Assembly (NCBI GenBank): GCA_023823795.1
Contig: CP085710.1
Location: 1,452,001-1,516,000 of the forward strand
Source of the DNA: Bacillus sp. F19
Lineage (GTDB): Bacteria > Bacillota > Bacilli > Bacillales > Bacillaceae
Direction: 5' to 3'
DNA length: 64,000 nucleotides
Shown: positions 10,320-19,021 of the stretch, piece by piece
Layout: each line of letters opens with the position of its first letter
Numbering within the stretch: the stretch's first letter is position 1
Made by a program: the position numbers and the translations under genes
Notes under the pieces: model-generated
The model's database searches: none
Told to the model about the DNA's origin: nothing
What the model saw: the letters and a program-made list of their open reading frames with translations, nothing else

Positions 10320-10522
10320 ACAATTAGTGCTTTCCAAGGAAGTCTCCCTTTGATTTCTCTGCGTCTCCACAATAAAACCTGCAGCAGGATGATTGCACCT
10401 GCTAGACAGCGGAGAAACACAATTCTCCATACACAAGCTGGCGGAAGCAGCCATTTCATAAAAACAAAAGATAAACCCCAAATTAAACGAAGCCCGATTA
10501 AGGCTCCAAACAGTCGAAGCAT
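10320..10522 (-). pseudogene. EamA-type transporter, N-terminal fragment
   Basis: Reading left from 10522 there is a good GGAGG site and about 68 residues of a drug/metabolite (EamA) transporter: a first helix with LRLIWGLSFVFMKWLL and a second hydrophobic segment ending in WRRREIKGRLPWKALIV. After this the similarity stops and unrelated codons follow. The full protein would be about 300 residues, so this is a truncated gene. Confidence 0.65.
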
Positions 10523-10772
10523 GATCTGCCTCCTTTCTCCAATCTCATTATGGCAAATTTTAATGAAAATTTCATTCTGAAATCTTGCTCTCTTATTTTT
10601 ACTGATGCGACAAAATGAAGGGATTGAGTTGGCTAAGAAAGCAAACAGGTCCTAAAGGAAAATTTAGAGGAATGGGATATAACTGTAATTCTCAGAAAAA
10701 TAACTGAGAGTTTATTTGATTTTTTAAGGTTTAAAACTATTGTTTGAAATTAATCCTATGTAAAAATGATAA

Positions 10773-10794
10773 AAACGCCAGATAAATGGCGTTT
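10773..10794 (-). terminator. Terminator of the 67-aa gene
   Basis: AAACGCCA and TGGCGTTT form an 8-bp stem with a 6-nt loop. On the minus strand a T-rich tract follows, directly after the stop of the gene at 10807-11010. Confidence 0.8.
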
Positions 10795-10806
10795 AACCTT
10801 TATTCT

Positions 10807-11010
10807 TTATTGATATTCTCGATTGTTTTTTGTGTTGCCTGTTATATTGTTTGCAACTTTTTTAGTTGCATCAACAGTATTCATTGCAATATTTTCTGTT
10901 GTTTCTAAAGCATTATGCACTGTTTCAAATGCAGAGCCTGCTGTGTTCTTAATGCTCTCTGCAACACTATTGTCATTTTGTTGATTTTGATTATTTCTTT
11001 GATTAGTCAT
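10807..11010 (-). CDS. Small hydrophilic amphipathic protein
   Basis: This 67-residue protein has an AGGAGGTG ribosome site at ideal spacing and its own terminator. It is rich in Asn, Gln, Ala and Thr, with a repeated small-residue helical pattern (residues about 18-55) like LEA or stress-type amphipathic proteins. It has no membrane segment. I do not recognise a specific family; a role in stress or the spore is only a guess. Confidence 0.6.
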   Translation of the reverse strand: MTNQRNNQNQQNDNSVAESIKNTAGSAFETVHNALETTENIAMNTVDATKKVANNITGNTKNNREYQ

Positions 11011-11316
11011 AAAGTTTCACCTCCTAAACAGGATTAGGATATGTATTATATGACCAATTATTCAGAGAATCTATCCGAATAAATATTTTCTCCTAACGAG
11101 TGCGATACATGAAAAACATACGTTTATTCAATTATCGGGCAGCATTCCTGTAATGGAGAAAAATGAGGTTTGAACAAAAAAATAACCTCTTGGTATGATA
11201 TGAGTGTCCTGAAGCTGGCCAGCGAAAAGGACAAATCATATATACCAGGAGGAGCCATTAGGACTCAGCTCCTTCATCGTCCTCAATCTGGCGCTTTAAT
11301 GGAACAACGAAAAAAA

Positions 11317-11350
11317 CCTAATTTCTCAATTTTAATTTTGAGAAATTAGG
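11317..11350 (+). terminator. Orphan terminator in an otherwise gene-free stretch
   Basis: CCTAATTTCTCAA pairs with TTGAGAAATTAGG (13 bp) followed by CTTTTT. No intact gene lies upstream within 11,011-11,316; a short decayed frame (about 11,205-11,345) precedes it. The rest of 11,011-11,652 shows no gene. Confidence 0.7.
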
Positions 11351-11652
11351 CTTTTTAATATTGGAATTTCCTTATAGTTGTAATTTCGCATTTCCTGACG
11401 ATACCCTGCGTTGGTTTATCTACAACTCAACAGGCATTAATTCTCTACAGAATAAAGCATCACTTATCATAAGGTGTTTAGAAATATTTCACACGTATTT
11501 TAGAAAGTTTTAATATTTGTGTGATATGGTTCTTTTAACTTCTTAGAAAAATGAGCTTCTTTAATCTGGATAGTGTGGTTTGCAAAGGTATCTGCCATGC
11601 AAAGAATAAAGAATGATCCAGTGAAAATTTTATAACAGAGTGAGTGGAAAAG

Positions 11653-12961
11653 ATGTCAGTTAAAATGAGGTTTCTGTTGTCTTATGTTGGGGTGATCCTT
11701 TTTTCTATCACTTTATTATTGGCAGCTGGTTTTTTAATTATTTTTGCCATAACTGGTGATGTAAAATCTATAGAGCATCTTTACAAAAAAACGTATGTTC
11801 AAAACCTTTAACAACAGTAGAAGAAAGTGTGTTTCTCGATTTAAAGCTAAATCCCTTCCCGGTTTTGAAGAAACAAACATCAATACGCGAGATACGATTA
11901 AAATCAATGACTACTTTTTTACGTATGTGAAGTTTGATTTTTATTTTTCGGATAAAAGTGAAGGGAGTATTTTTGTATTAAGAAAGGCAAGTTCCTATGC
12001 AGAGCTCATTCGAGAATTGTTTCCAATATTATCAGGACTTTTGCTATTACTGTTTATTATGATTATTGGTACGTTAAACTATTTAGTTTCACGAAGCATT
12101 ATTAAGCCTATCTCAATTCTTAAAGATGGTACTGAAAGAATAAAATCAGGAGATTTAAATTTTGAAATCAAGGCTATTTCGAATGATGAAATCGGACAAT
12201 TAAATAGGGCCTTTGAGGAAATGAGAATAAAATTAAAAGAATCCGTAAATCTTCAGCTTAAGTATGAGGAAAATCGAAAAGAGCTTTTGTCTAATATTTC
12301 ACATGATTTAAAGACACCAATTACTTCGATTATTGGATATGTAGAGGGGATTAAGGATGGTGTAGCAAATACCCCTCAGAAAATAGAAAAGTATTTATCA
12401 ACTGTGTACTTAAAAGCAAAAGACATGGATTCATTGATTGATGAACTGTTCTTATTTTCCAAGCTGGATTTAAAAAAAGAACCATTCAATTTTGAAACTG
12501 TCGAACTGGTAAAATATATGAGAGACTACGTAGAAGAACTTAATCTGGACTTACTTGAGCAAGAGATTCATATTGAGTTTCATCTTTTGAATAACCCGAT
12601 CTACGTGTTAGCGGATAGAGAGAAATTAAAACGAGTATTGGCCAACTTAATAAGTAATTGTGTGAAATATATGAACAAAGACCAAAAGAACATATCTATT
12701 TCTCTGCATGAGCGATTAGGTAATGTAGTTGTACAAGTAATAGATAATGGGCAAGGTATTGAACGTTCTGCTTTACCATATATTTTTGATCGTTTTTATC
12801 GTGCAGAACAATCGAGAAATTCTCAGACAGGCGGAAGTGGTTTAGGACTTGCGATCGCAAAACAAATTATTGGGGAGCATGAAGGGGAAATCTGGGCTAC
12901 TAGTGAATTAGGTAAAGGTACAAGTGTATTCTTTTCTCTAAAGAAAGGTGAAAAAATGTGA
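11653..12961 (+). pseudogene. Sensor histidine kinase, frameshifted in the sensor domain
   Basis: The kinase begins at 11653 (MSVKMRFLLSYVGVIL...) with a membrane helix, but the frame closes at about 11810. The sequence PLTTVEESVFLDLK continues in another frame and a third frame then carries the rest from about 11840. The remaining parts are intact: second helix, HAMP, HisKA with NISHDLKTPITS, and a HATPase domain with NLISNCVKYMN and GSGLGLAIAKQI. Two small indels therefore separate the sensor from the catalytic core. It could be a pseudogene, a sequencing error, or a truncated but active kinase. The response regulator overlaps its end. Confidence 0.75.
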
Positions 12962-13644
12962 AAGAAATATTACTTATAGAAGACGATATTAGCATTGCGG
13001 AATTGCAAAGAGATTATTTAGAAATAAATGATTTTCGTGTCGATATTCAACATACTGGTGATTCAGGGCTTCAATATGCCCTTAAAGAAAATTATGATTT
13101 AATCATCCTGGACATCATGCTGCCAGGAATAAATGGATTTGAGATTTGCAAACAACTACGTGCTGTTAAAAACATTCCTATTTTGCTTGTATCCGCCAAA
13201 AAGGAAGATATCGATAAAATTCGAGGTCTTGGTTTAGGAGCAGACGATTATATTACAAAGCCTTTTAGTCCAAGCGAACTGGTTGCTAGAGTGAAAGCAC
13301 ATTTAGCGCGCTATGAACGTTTAGCAGGAAATCAAACCAATTCAAATACGATTTTCGTTCATGGAATATCGATCGATAAGTCAGCACGAAAAGTTTATCT
13401 TAACGGAGAGGAGGTTCCGTTTACGACAAAGGAATTTAATTTGATCGTGTTTTTTGTGATGCACCCGAACCAAGTATTAAGCAAAGAGCAGCTTTATGAA
13501 AAGATTTGGGGGCTTGAGTCAGCTGCAGATGTTTCAACGGTGACCGTCCATATTAGAAAATTACGAGAAAAAATCGAAAGAGACCCTGCACGTCCGAAAT
13601 TCTTGGAAACCGTCTGGGGAGCAGGATATCGCTTTAATGTTTAA
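12958..13644 (+). CDS. OmpR/PhoB-family response regulator
   Basis: This 228-residue regulator has a receiver domain with Asp9-Asp10, phosphoacceptor Asp52 (IILDIMLPG), Ser79 and Lys101 (ITKPFSP), then a winged-helix DNA-binding domain with TTKEFNLIVFF and the VTVHIRKLREKIE recognition region. The GTG start overlaps the kinase stop (AATGTGA) and is preceded by AAAGGTG. The kinase-first gene order is the reverse of the usual arrangement. Its regulon is not evident; the adjacent ankyrin lipoprotein and DUF4822 genes are possible targets. Confidence 0.9.
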   Translation: MKEILLIEDDISIAELQRDYLEINDFRVDIQHTGDSGLQYALKENYDLIILDIMLPGINGFEICKQLRAVKNIPILLVSAKKEDIDKIRGLGLGADDYITKPFSPSELVARVKAHLARYERLAGNQTNSNTIFVHGISIDKSARKVYLNGEEVPFTTKEFNLIVFFVMHPNQVLSKEQLYEKIWGLESAADVSTVTVHIRKLREKIERDPARPKFLETVWGAGYRFNV

Positions 13645-13813
13645 CGAACGTTTTACACCGTCAAACTGTGGCGGGATTTTTTTTTATAAACATTAAGAAA
13701 TTTTTTGTATAAGTTTAGCATTTTTTAAGAAATTGTTTAGAAGGAGTTTATAACTAAGTACTAACATAGTTTAAGACGAATCAGAATGTAACTGAAAAAG
13801 GAGGAAACCGGGT

Positions 13814-14497
13814 GTGTATTATATGTGGAAGTGGCTGGCAGTAGTTATAGGCTGCATACTTCTGCTACAAGGGTGTGCCTCAATTGACAAGGGGGGAGAA
13901 GCAGTGAACGGGAAACTATTTCAATCAGCAAAACGTGGAGAGACGGATACCGTAATAAGACTGATTAAGGAAGGGGTCAATATTAATGCACAGGACTCAA
14001 ATGGACAAACTGCCACTATGATCGCAACTTATAATAATGATGTCAAAACTGCAAAAGTACTTATCGAGGCAGGGGCAGATGTCAACATTCGAGATGAAAT
14101 GAAAAACAATCCCTTTCTGTATGCTGGTGCAGAAGGATATATAGATATCCTAAAGCTTACAATTAAAGCAGGTGCCGATCCGACGATTACTAACAGGTAT
14201 GGAGGAACCGCTTTGATCCCTGCTTCTGAACATGGATATGTGAATGTCATCAAAGAACTTCTTACTAATACAGATACTGATGTTAATCATGTCAATAATC
14301 TTGGTTGGACGGCTTTACTGGAAGCTATTATTTTGAATGATGGAGACGAAAAACAGCAGCAAACAGTGCAATTGCTTATAGATTATGGAGCAGATGTGAA
14401 CATACCTGATAAAAATAATGTAACTCCTTTACAACATGCACGTGAGAAAGGGTTTAAAGAGATTGAAAAGATTTTGTTAAAAGCAGGAGCAAAATAG
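13814..14497 (+). CDS. Ankyrin-repeat lipoprotein
   Basis: This 227-residue protein starts with a lipoprotein signal peptide whose lipobox is LQGC (Cys21). About five ankyrin repeats follow, recognisable by repeats of the type GADVNI-D-NNxTPL. AAGGAGG at 13798-13804 favours the GTG at 13814 over an ATG nine bases later. It is likely an extracytoplasmic protein that binds a partner on the outer face of the membrane. No enzyme motif is seen. Confidence 0.8.
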   Translation: MYYMWKWLAVVIGCILLLQGCASIDKGGEAVNGKLFQSAKRGETDTVIRLIKEGVNINAQDSNGQTATMIATYNNDVKTAKVLIEAGADVNIRDEMKNNPFLYAGAEGYIDILKLTIKAGADPTITNRYGGTALIPASEHGYVNVIKELLTNTDTDVNHVNNLGWTALLEAIILNDGDEKQQQTVQLLIDYGADVNIPDKNNVTPLQHAREKGFKEIEKILLKAGAK

Positions 14498-14604
14498 CCA
14501 GATTTTATAAGATTCCAATCAGTACAATCAAAACCGAACAACAACGATAAATAATAGACACTAATGTCGATAACACTAAATTTATTAAATAAGGAGACGA
14601 CAAA

Positions 14605-15300
14605 ATGAACAAAAAAGCAAAAATAATATCATCAATCCTGCTCGGATTCACATTAGTAGTAACAGGGTGGAGCGCAAACGCCCAAGAATATCATAGTAGA
14701 CAAAAGCAAGAACAAGCTGTTAAAGAGAAAAAGCAAAATAATTTAACCAAAGGACAGGAAATGGCCAAAATTCTAAGTAGTACAAATTGGCAAGGTACGA
14801 AAGTTTATGATAAAGACAATAATGACTTAACAGAAGAGAATGCAAACCTTGTTGGTCTTGCGAAATATGACAATGAAACATCGAGATACGAATTTTTTGA
14901 TAAATCGACGAAAGAAAGTCGTGGAGATTTAGGAACATTCTTTATCACTAATGATGGGAAGGTTAGAGTTTTAATTTCTGAATCAATGGGTTACCAAGCT
15001 GTTGTTGAAATAACAGAGCTAAATAAAGATATGTTTACCTATAAAAGAATGGGTAAAGACGCTAATGGTAAAGATGTAGAGGTGTTTGTTGATCATATTC
15101 CTTATAAGGAAACAGAACTTTCCTTTACTGAGCCAGATAAGACGTTGAAAACAAACACAGGTGAAGTAGTTACAGACATCGATGGCGATAAAATTTTATC
15201 TGGAACCCTATGGCAAGGAACAGTGGCTTTAGATGAAAACGGCACAATTAAATACCCCCCAAAACGAAAAAAATACGCTATTCTTTCTGTAGAATCATAG
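14605..15300 (+). CDS. Secreted DUF4822 protein, second domain truncated
   Basis: A signal peptide (cleavage near SANA) is followed by one complete DUF4822-like domain (from [16 protein letters not shown] to FVDHIPY). A second copy begins with [11 protein letters not shown] at about residue 198 but breaks after LDENG. The last codons ([15 protein letters not shown]) come from the leader hairpin of an adjacent IS231-like end. The original gene was therefore longer and has been cut by insertion or recombination. Function of DUF4822 is unknown to me. Confidence 0.75.
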   Translation: MNKKAKIISSILLGFTLVVTGWSANAQEYHSRQKQEQAVKEKKQNNLTKGQEMAKILSSTNWQGTKVYDKDNNDLTEENANLVGLAKYDNETSRYEFFDKSTKESRGDLGTFFITNDGKVRVLISESMGYQAVVEITELNKDMFTYKRMGKDANGKDVEVFVDHIPYKETELSFTEPDKTLKTNTGEVVTDIDGDKILSGTLWQGTVALDENGTIKYPPKRKKYAILSVES

Positions 15301-15477
15301 AAAAGGATGGCGTTTTTTGATGGATATTTCAGATGAGTTACAGCTTTTTTCTCAAGAGCTACAACGGCACCTAGCACCCCAAGCTCTTCAAGAGCTTGCA
15401 ATAGAAGCCGGGTTTACAAAACGTGAGTAAGTATCAATCTCAGGAATTAGTAGCACTTTGCGTGTGGCTGAGTCAAA
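15270..15477 (+). pseudogene. IS231-type transposase, N-terminal fragment with leader hairpin
   Basis: The segment has the leader hairpin (ACGCTATTCTTTCT ... AGGATGGCGTTTTTT) and then a start at 15320. The product begins [18 protein letters not shown] and, after one frameshift near 15430, continues KYQSQELVALCVWLSQK. This is the N-terminus of an IS4/IS231-group transposase. The rest is missing; C-terminal pieces of the same kind of protein occur at 31 kb and 47 kb. Confidence 0.7.
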
Positions 15478-15540
15478 AAGTTCCAAAGCGGCCAAAAAGG
15501 AACAAAACTTTAGAGACCCTAAATTTATTCTTGGTTTGTA
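15467..15540 (+). pseudogene. C-terminal gene remnant fused to the IS231 fragment
   Basis: A frame reading SKSSKAAKKEQNFRDPKFIL and ending at TAA 15538-15540 follows the IS231 piece. It ends just ahead of the next gene's ribosome site, as the last codons of an upstream operon partner would. Family not recognised. Confidence 0.35.
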
Positions 15541-15555
15541 AGAAAGGAGATAGAT

Positions 15556-16074
15556 ATGAAACGGTATATCATCATTGGCTACACTGTTTGTATCCTTCTA
15601 ATCGGGTATCTATTTTTCCATACAGGTCAATTAAAAGAGGAATTATCTGTTGCCCGATCGGATGTAAAGCAATTACAAGAAAAAAGTAAAACGAACGGTC
15701 AATCACCAGAAGCTCAGCAGGAAGAAGAAGCCCTTACAGTAGCGGAAACGTTTATAAACAACTACTACGTTTTTAAAAATGAACCTGATAAAAAAAAGGT
15801 CGAAGCATTATTAACCGAAAAAGCTAAAGAAGTGATCTTGTTTGAAGGCGATTCCGAGGTGAATTTTGAAGGAAGCAATGTTACCTCCAATATTGAGAAC
15901 TTGAAGCTTTATAAGGGTGATTCCACTGACAACCGAATACAGATTCTTGCTTCCTTCAGCAATGTTATTATGGCGAATGAGATTGCTAGCAAATCCCTCT
16001 CCTATGCAACACTTGATCTGCTTAAAGACGGCGGTACATGGAAAATTGACGATATAAACATTGCTCAATACTAA
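15556..16074 (+). CDS. Membrane-anchored protein with NTF2-like outer domain
   Basis: This 172-residue protein has one N-terminal membrane helix (residues about 4-21), a short coiled coil (LKEELSVARSDVKQLQEK) and an extracytoplasmic domain from residue 60 whose pattern (AETFINNYY ... WKIDDINIAQY) resembles NTF2-like accessory domains of conjugation proteins. AAGGAGATAG precedes the ATG. It is probably part of a mobile-element backbone, but the exact family was not identified. Confidence 0.6.
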   Translation: MKRYIIIGYTVCILLIGYLFFHTGQLKEELSVARSDVKQLQEKSKTNGQSPEAQQEEEALTVAETFINNYYVFKNEPDKKKVEALLTEKAKEVILFEGDSEVNFEGSNVTSNIENLKLYKGDSTDNRIQILASFSNVIMANEIASKSLSYATLDLLKDGGTWKIDDINIAQY

Positions 16075-16204
16075 TTAAGAATGATTGGTTATTTAGGGTG
16101 TTGGAGAAACGCTCTGACTTGCAATTAGATATACATTTAATGAATAATGGTACTTAAATTGCAAGAAATAAAGAACAAAATTGTGAAAATGAAGGGTGAG
16201 TAAT

Positions 16205-16489
16205 ATGAAAAGAACAGGCATAGTCAGAAGAGTTGATGAACTTGGTAGAATTGTGATTCCGATGGAGCTTCGTAGAGTACTAGACATTGATGTAAAAGAT
16301 GCACTAGAAATTTTTGTAGATGAGGATGAAATCATTTTAAAGAAATATACAGCCAATAATGCTTGTGCAATTACTGGAAGGGTATTGCCTGAAAATAAAA
16401 CATTTGGCAACAGTAAGATTGTTTTAAGCCCTGAAGGAACTAAGTTATTGTTTCAGGACTTACAAGATTATGTTGAAGTGAAAATCTAG
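16205..16489 (+). CDS. AbrB-family transition-state regulator
   Basis: This 94-residue protein has the SpoVT-AbrB swapped-hairpin DNA-binding domain (TGIVRRVDELGRIVIPMELRR) and the C-terminal multimerisation region with ACAITGRVL. I chose the ATG at 16205, which is preceded by AAGGGTGAG, over a GTG at 16196 inside that site. Such genes are common on Bacillus plasmids and integrative elements as well as the chromosome. A second paralogue lies at 26.3 kb on the other strand. Confidence 0.88.
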   Translation: MKRTGIVRRVDELGRIVIPMELRRVLDIDVKDALEIFVDEDEIILKKYTANNACAITGRVLPENKTFGNSKIVLSPEGTKLLFQDLQDYVEVKI

Positions 16490-16610
16490 TTGTTCGGATT
16501 TTACCAAAATAACAGCTGGCTGCAGGAACAAATTCGTCCAGGAATTTGTTTGAAAAGACGAACGTTTTTTCTTGTCCAGCTTTCCGGAATTGTTTTAAAG
16601 GCGAACAATC

Positions 16611-16720
16611 AAAAACCATGGACTCTGTCCAAACCTGCTGGGGAACTCTTCCCCAGACCCCCCTTTAATCCAACTCCCCCAACCCCTCAATCCTTGAGGG
16701 GCTCCCTCGCCGGTAGGTAG
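16611..16720. repeat. Hairpin-rich segment, partly repeated at 63.1 kb
   Basis: Two perfect short dyads occur: CTGGGGA...TCCCCAG and CCCCTCAATCCTTGAGGGG. The first, with about 50 flanking bases, recurs at 63,125-63,180. The region resembles the end of a mobilisation gene or an origin-of-transfer flank, but no relaxase is visible. The remaining bases to 16,935 contain no gene I can support. Confidence 0.45.
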
Positions 16721-16935
16721 GAACAAACGGTTGTTTGTTCAATGCCAAGAGGGTTTGGGGTCAAGTGAACCTGTCAACTCCTTAAATTCCTTCCACTCCG
16801 TTTCAGTCAGACATTTACCGTTGACAGGGGCGTTTATTTGGCTCTCTAATGTATTTTAAGTGATTCCCTTAGCTTACTATTCGTTTAGAAAAAAACACGC
16901 CTTAGAATGGAAAATAGAAAGATTTTTTTCTTTAA

Positions 16936-16973
16936 GGGGTACAGTCCCGAAAATGCGGATTTACAACGATAAG
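16936..16973 (+). repeat. Solo Tn3-type 38-bp terminal repeat
   Basis: Starts GGGGTACAGTCC and ends ACGATAAG, exactly 38 bp, the length and end structure of Tn3-family inverted repeats. No transposase gene is adjacent. Confidence 0.65.
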
Positions 16974-17001
16974 AGCTGACCGAAAAAACAACACGAAATA
17001 T

Positions 17002-17039
17002 GGGGTCCAGACAGCAAAACGCGGTAAACGTACGCGAAA
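17002..17039 (+). repeat. Solo Tn3-type terminal repeat, decayed inner end
   Basis: Starts GGGGTCCAGACA and is almost identical over 34 bp to the repeat at 18,641, but the inner end reads TACGCGAAA instead of TACGCTAAG. Same orientation as the repeat 66 bases upstream. Confidence 0.6.
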
Positions 17040-17108
17040 ATGGGGAAGAGCGTCTGAATTTATTTTAAAGAATTCGGCCTAAAGTCAATTTTAAGAAGTT
17101 AGACAAAA

Positions 17109-17139
17109 AGCCAAACCCAGTATTATCAAGGGTTTGGCT
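17109..17139 (-). terminator. Terminator-like hairpin
   Basis: AGCCAAACCC pairs with GGGTTTGGCT (10 bp), with a T-run on the minus-strand side. Just upstream on that strand (17,190-17,260) a decayed frame ends in KDKEIAELKKKIQQLEKR, the C-terminal coiled coil of a lost gene. Nothing else is supported in 17,040-17,371. Confidence 0.6.
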
Positions 17140-17371
17140 CTCAGTCGTTTTTTATCGATTATGCATGATTTTATACATCGTTGATTTATCAACGTTTTTC
17201 CAGTTGTTGAATTTTTTTCTTTAATTCGGCTATTTCCTTATCCTTATCAGTAATTGATTATTACCTATCCCTTTTGAAGCCATTTCTTGATGTAATAACA
17301 CGTGTTTAGCCAAAAGAAAAGCCCCCGACTAGTCTGGGACTTCCTTTCAGTGATTCATATAAATCAAGTTT

Positions 17372-17962
17372 CTATCTTGGTTTTGATTCCACAACATCTC
17401 CATTTTGATACACATCATAGAATCCGACCGTTCCAGTACCTCCGCCATCAATTAAATCTTGACTTTGTGCTTTCAAAGAATAAAATACTTTTCCATCTGA
17501 GTCCTTATGAAGCACACCATCGCTACTAAACACTAGATCATCATTATCTAGGGCTTCCTCTGCATAAGTAATCGCTTTTTCTACTGGAAATATGACTTCT
17601 TGGTGTTCATTGAACATAGCAGTCCATGTCTCCACACCAACAATTCCATCAACAGCTAATCCATGCTCGGACTGGAACTGGCGCACTTGTTCATCTGTTT
17701 GCGCTCCGAACAGTCCATCCACTTCGGTTTCAAAACCAGAATGGTTTAACGTTACTTGAACGAATTCAACCTCTATACCTGCACTTCCTTGCTGCAAGGT
17801 AGGCTGGTGTTCAGGTGCTACATTCAAAATGGGTTCAAGCTCAGGTGGTAACTCTGACATTTGAACCGATTCATTTTCTGAGGATGCGTCTGCGGTTTGA
17901 AAGGGAAGTGGCGAGGCCACAAGTGCAATCGCGGATATTGCTACTAACCATTTTTTTTTCAT
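17372..17962 (-). CDS. Secreted peptidoglycan-binding-domain protein
   Basis: This 196-residue protein has a signal peptide (cleavage near TADA) and, at about residues 58-115, a PG_binding_1 domain (GIEVEFVQVTLNHSG ... GLFGAQTDEQVRQFQ ... GIVGVETW). The C-terminal part is an unrecognised domain with a FYDVYQNGDVVESKP end. AAGGAGGAGA precedes the ATG at 17962. It probably binds cell wall or cortex. Confidence 0.8.
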   Translation of the reverse strand: MKKKWLVAISAIALVASPLPFQTADASSENESVQMSELPPELEPILNVAPEHQPTLQQGSAGIEVEFVQVTLNHSGFETEVDGLFGAQTDEQVRQFQSEHGLAVDGIVGVETWTAMFNEHQEVIFPVEKAITYAEEALDNDDLVFSSDGVLHKDSDGKVFYSLKAQSQDLIDGGGTGTVGFYDVYQNGDVVESKPR

Positions 17963-18052
17963 CAAACTCTCCTCCTTGACAAGGTGAGTATAAAGGAAAT
18001 AATTTCCAATAACAATAGACCTTTCTTACTAATTTTGGTATTTTTCCTTATA

Positions 18053-18076
18053 GGGGTCCAGACATGACACTACCCC
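18053..18076. repeat. Two 12-bp transposon tips fused head to head
   Basis: GGGGTCCAGACA is followed directly by TGACACTACCCC, the reverse complement of a GGGGTAGTGTCA tip. Each half equals the outermost 12 bp of a Tn3-type terminal repeat, with nothing in between. Confidence 0.6.
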
Positions 18077-18135
18077 TTAATTAACAAATGCCTGAGTTAC
18101 TTCATACAATATTCAAAAAAATGGAGTTGATCTTC

Positions 18136-18471
18136 ATGGCGAGACGGATTGACGTATCTACATCAAAACATCAATTAAAACTTTTTGATGGAAACAGGCT
18201 TATAAAAGCTTACCCAATTGCAGTTGGGAAAATATTGTCACCAACACCTTCTGGGACATACACGATTATCAATAAACAACTCCATCCACCCGCACGATTT
18301 GGAGTGCTTTGGATGGGATTGTCAAAACCTCATTACGGTATACACGGAACAAATAACCCAGCTTCAATCGGTAAGAATGTCTCACATGGATGTATTAGAA
18401 TGTTTAATCATGATGTTCTAGAATTATCATCTAGAGTTCCAATTGGTACTAGGGTTTCTATTCATAAATGA
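18136..18471 (+). CDS. Short L,D-transpeptidase (YkuD domain)
   Basis: This 111-residue protein is a bare YkuD domain. The active-site signature is complete: His70 (YGIHGTNNP) and SHGCIR with Ser83, Cys86 and Arg88. There is no signal peptide or LysM domain, as in several Bacillus L,D-transpeptidases thought to act late in sporulation. I chose the ATG at 18136, spaced nine bases from TGGAG, rather than an ATG at 18088 with no ribosome site. It makes 3-3 crosslinks in peptidoglycan. Confidence 0.85.
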   Translation: MARRIDVSTSKHQLKLFDGNRLIKAYPIAVGKILSPTPSGTYTIINKQLHPPARFGVLWMGLSKPHYGIHGTNNPASIGKNVSHGCIRMFNHDVLELSSRVPIGTRVSIHK

Positions 18472-18529
18472 CTCTGTTAATCTTGTACCCTTTACTACAT
18501 AGTTTGTGTCTAATGTGTAGCTTCATCAG

Positions 18530-18640
18530 CTTTTACCGAAAAAACGAGAGAAAAATCCCTTGTTCTCCTTTTTCGGCTCTTGCTCTTGAGTTGCAGCGAT
18601 CATTTTTTGATTATCCTCCTCTTGGTCAATAAACCAATTA
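18530..18640 (-). pseudogene. C-terminal remnant with GFFSRFFGK tail, cut by a mini Tn3 element
   Basis: On the minus strand, reading from 18640, the frame gives NWFIDQEEDNQKMIAATQEQ and then a Lys/Glu-rich stretch ending in KGFFSRFFGKS and a stop. The mini element at 18,641-18,877 interrupts its 5' side; LQVTQIAKDK at 18,878-18,910 may be the upstream part. The tail resembles that of the sulfotransferase at 22.8 kb and of plasmid MerR/DUF3967-like proteins. Confidence 0.5.
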
Positions 18641-18877
18641 GGGGTCCAGACAGAAAAACGCGGTAAACGTACGCTAAGAGTTGTGTTGCATTAATTTTTT
18701 TGTATTTCAGGTAAATTGTGTTGCGTAAAAGCGATAAATGGCACTTTTTCAGCTATTTAATGCAACATAATTGTATTTATGTTGTATAGAATGAACAGCC
18801 TTAGCGTATAAAAAAGCCTTTGTTTTAGGTATTTTAATCCTTAGCGTACGAAATCTGCGCTTTGCTGGCGGTACCCC
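18641..18877. mobile_element. 237-bp miniature Tn3-derived element
   Basis: A 38-bp repeat starting GGGGTCCAGACA and ending ACGCTAAG (18,641-18,678) faces its partner at 18,840-18,877, whose reverse complement starts GGGGTACCGCCAGC and also ends ACGCTAAG. Both ends have the Tn3/Tn4430 design. The flanks AATTA and ATTTA are a 4/5 match for a 5-bp target duplication. The interior has inverted copies of TGTTGCATTAA and a GCAACATAATTG motif, resembling a recombinase resolution site. No gene is inside. Confidence 0.65.
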
Positions 18878-18968
18878 ATTTATCTTTTGCGATTTGTGTG
18901 ACTTGAAGTTGGAAATTCAGATGTATATCATATACAAACCTACTTAACATAATGAAACTTATCGGCAT

Positions 18969-19003
18969 TAAAAAAGGATCTTTGATTAAAGATCCTTTTT
19001 TAA
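18969..19003 (-). terminator. Terminator of the 333-aa membrane protein gene
   Basis: Near-perfect hairpin AAAAAAGGATCTTT / AAAGATCCTTTTTT, T-rich on both strands. It lies just beyond the gene's stop. Confidence 0.85.
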
Positions 19004-19021
19004 TGTGCCTATAAAGATTAT

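Noticed and set aside
13655-13690. Terminator after the response regulator
   Set aside because: A nine-T run is present but the preceding bases do not form a convincing stem.
16490-16720. Plus-strand frame of 76 residues as a gene
   Set aside because: It lacks a proper ribosome site, is full of Pro from hairpin DNA, and part of it recurs as a repeat at 63.1 kb.
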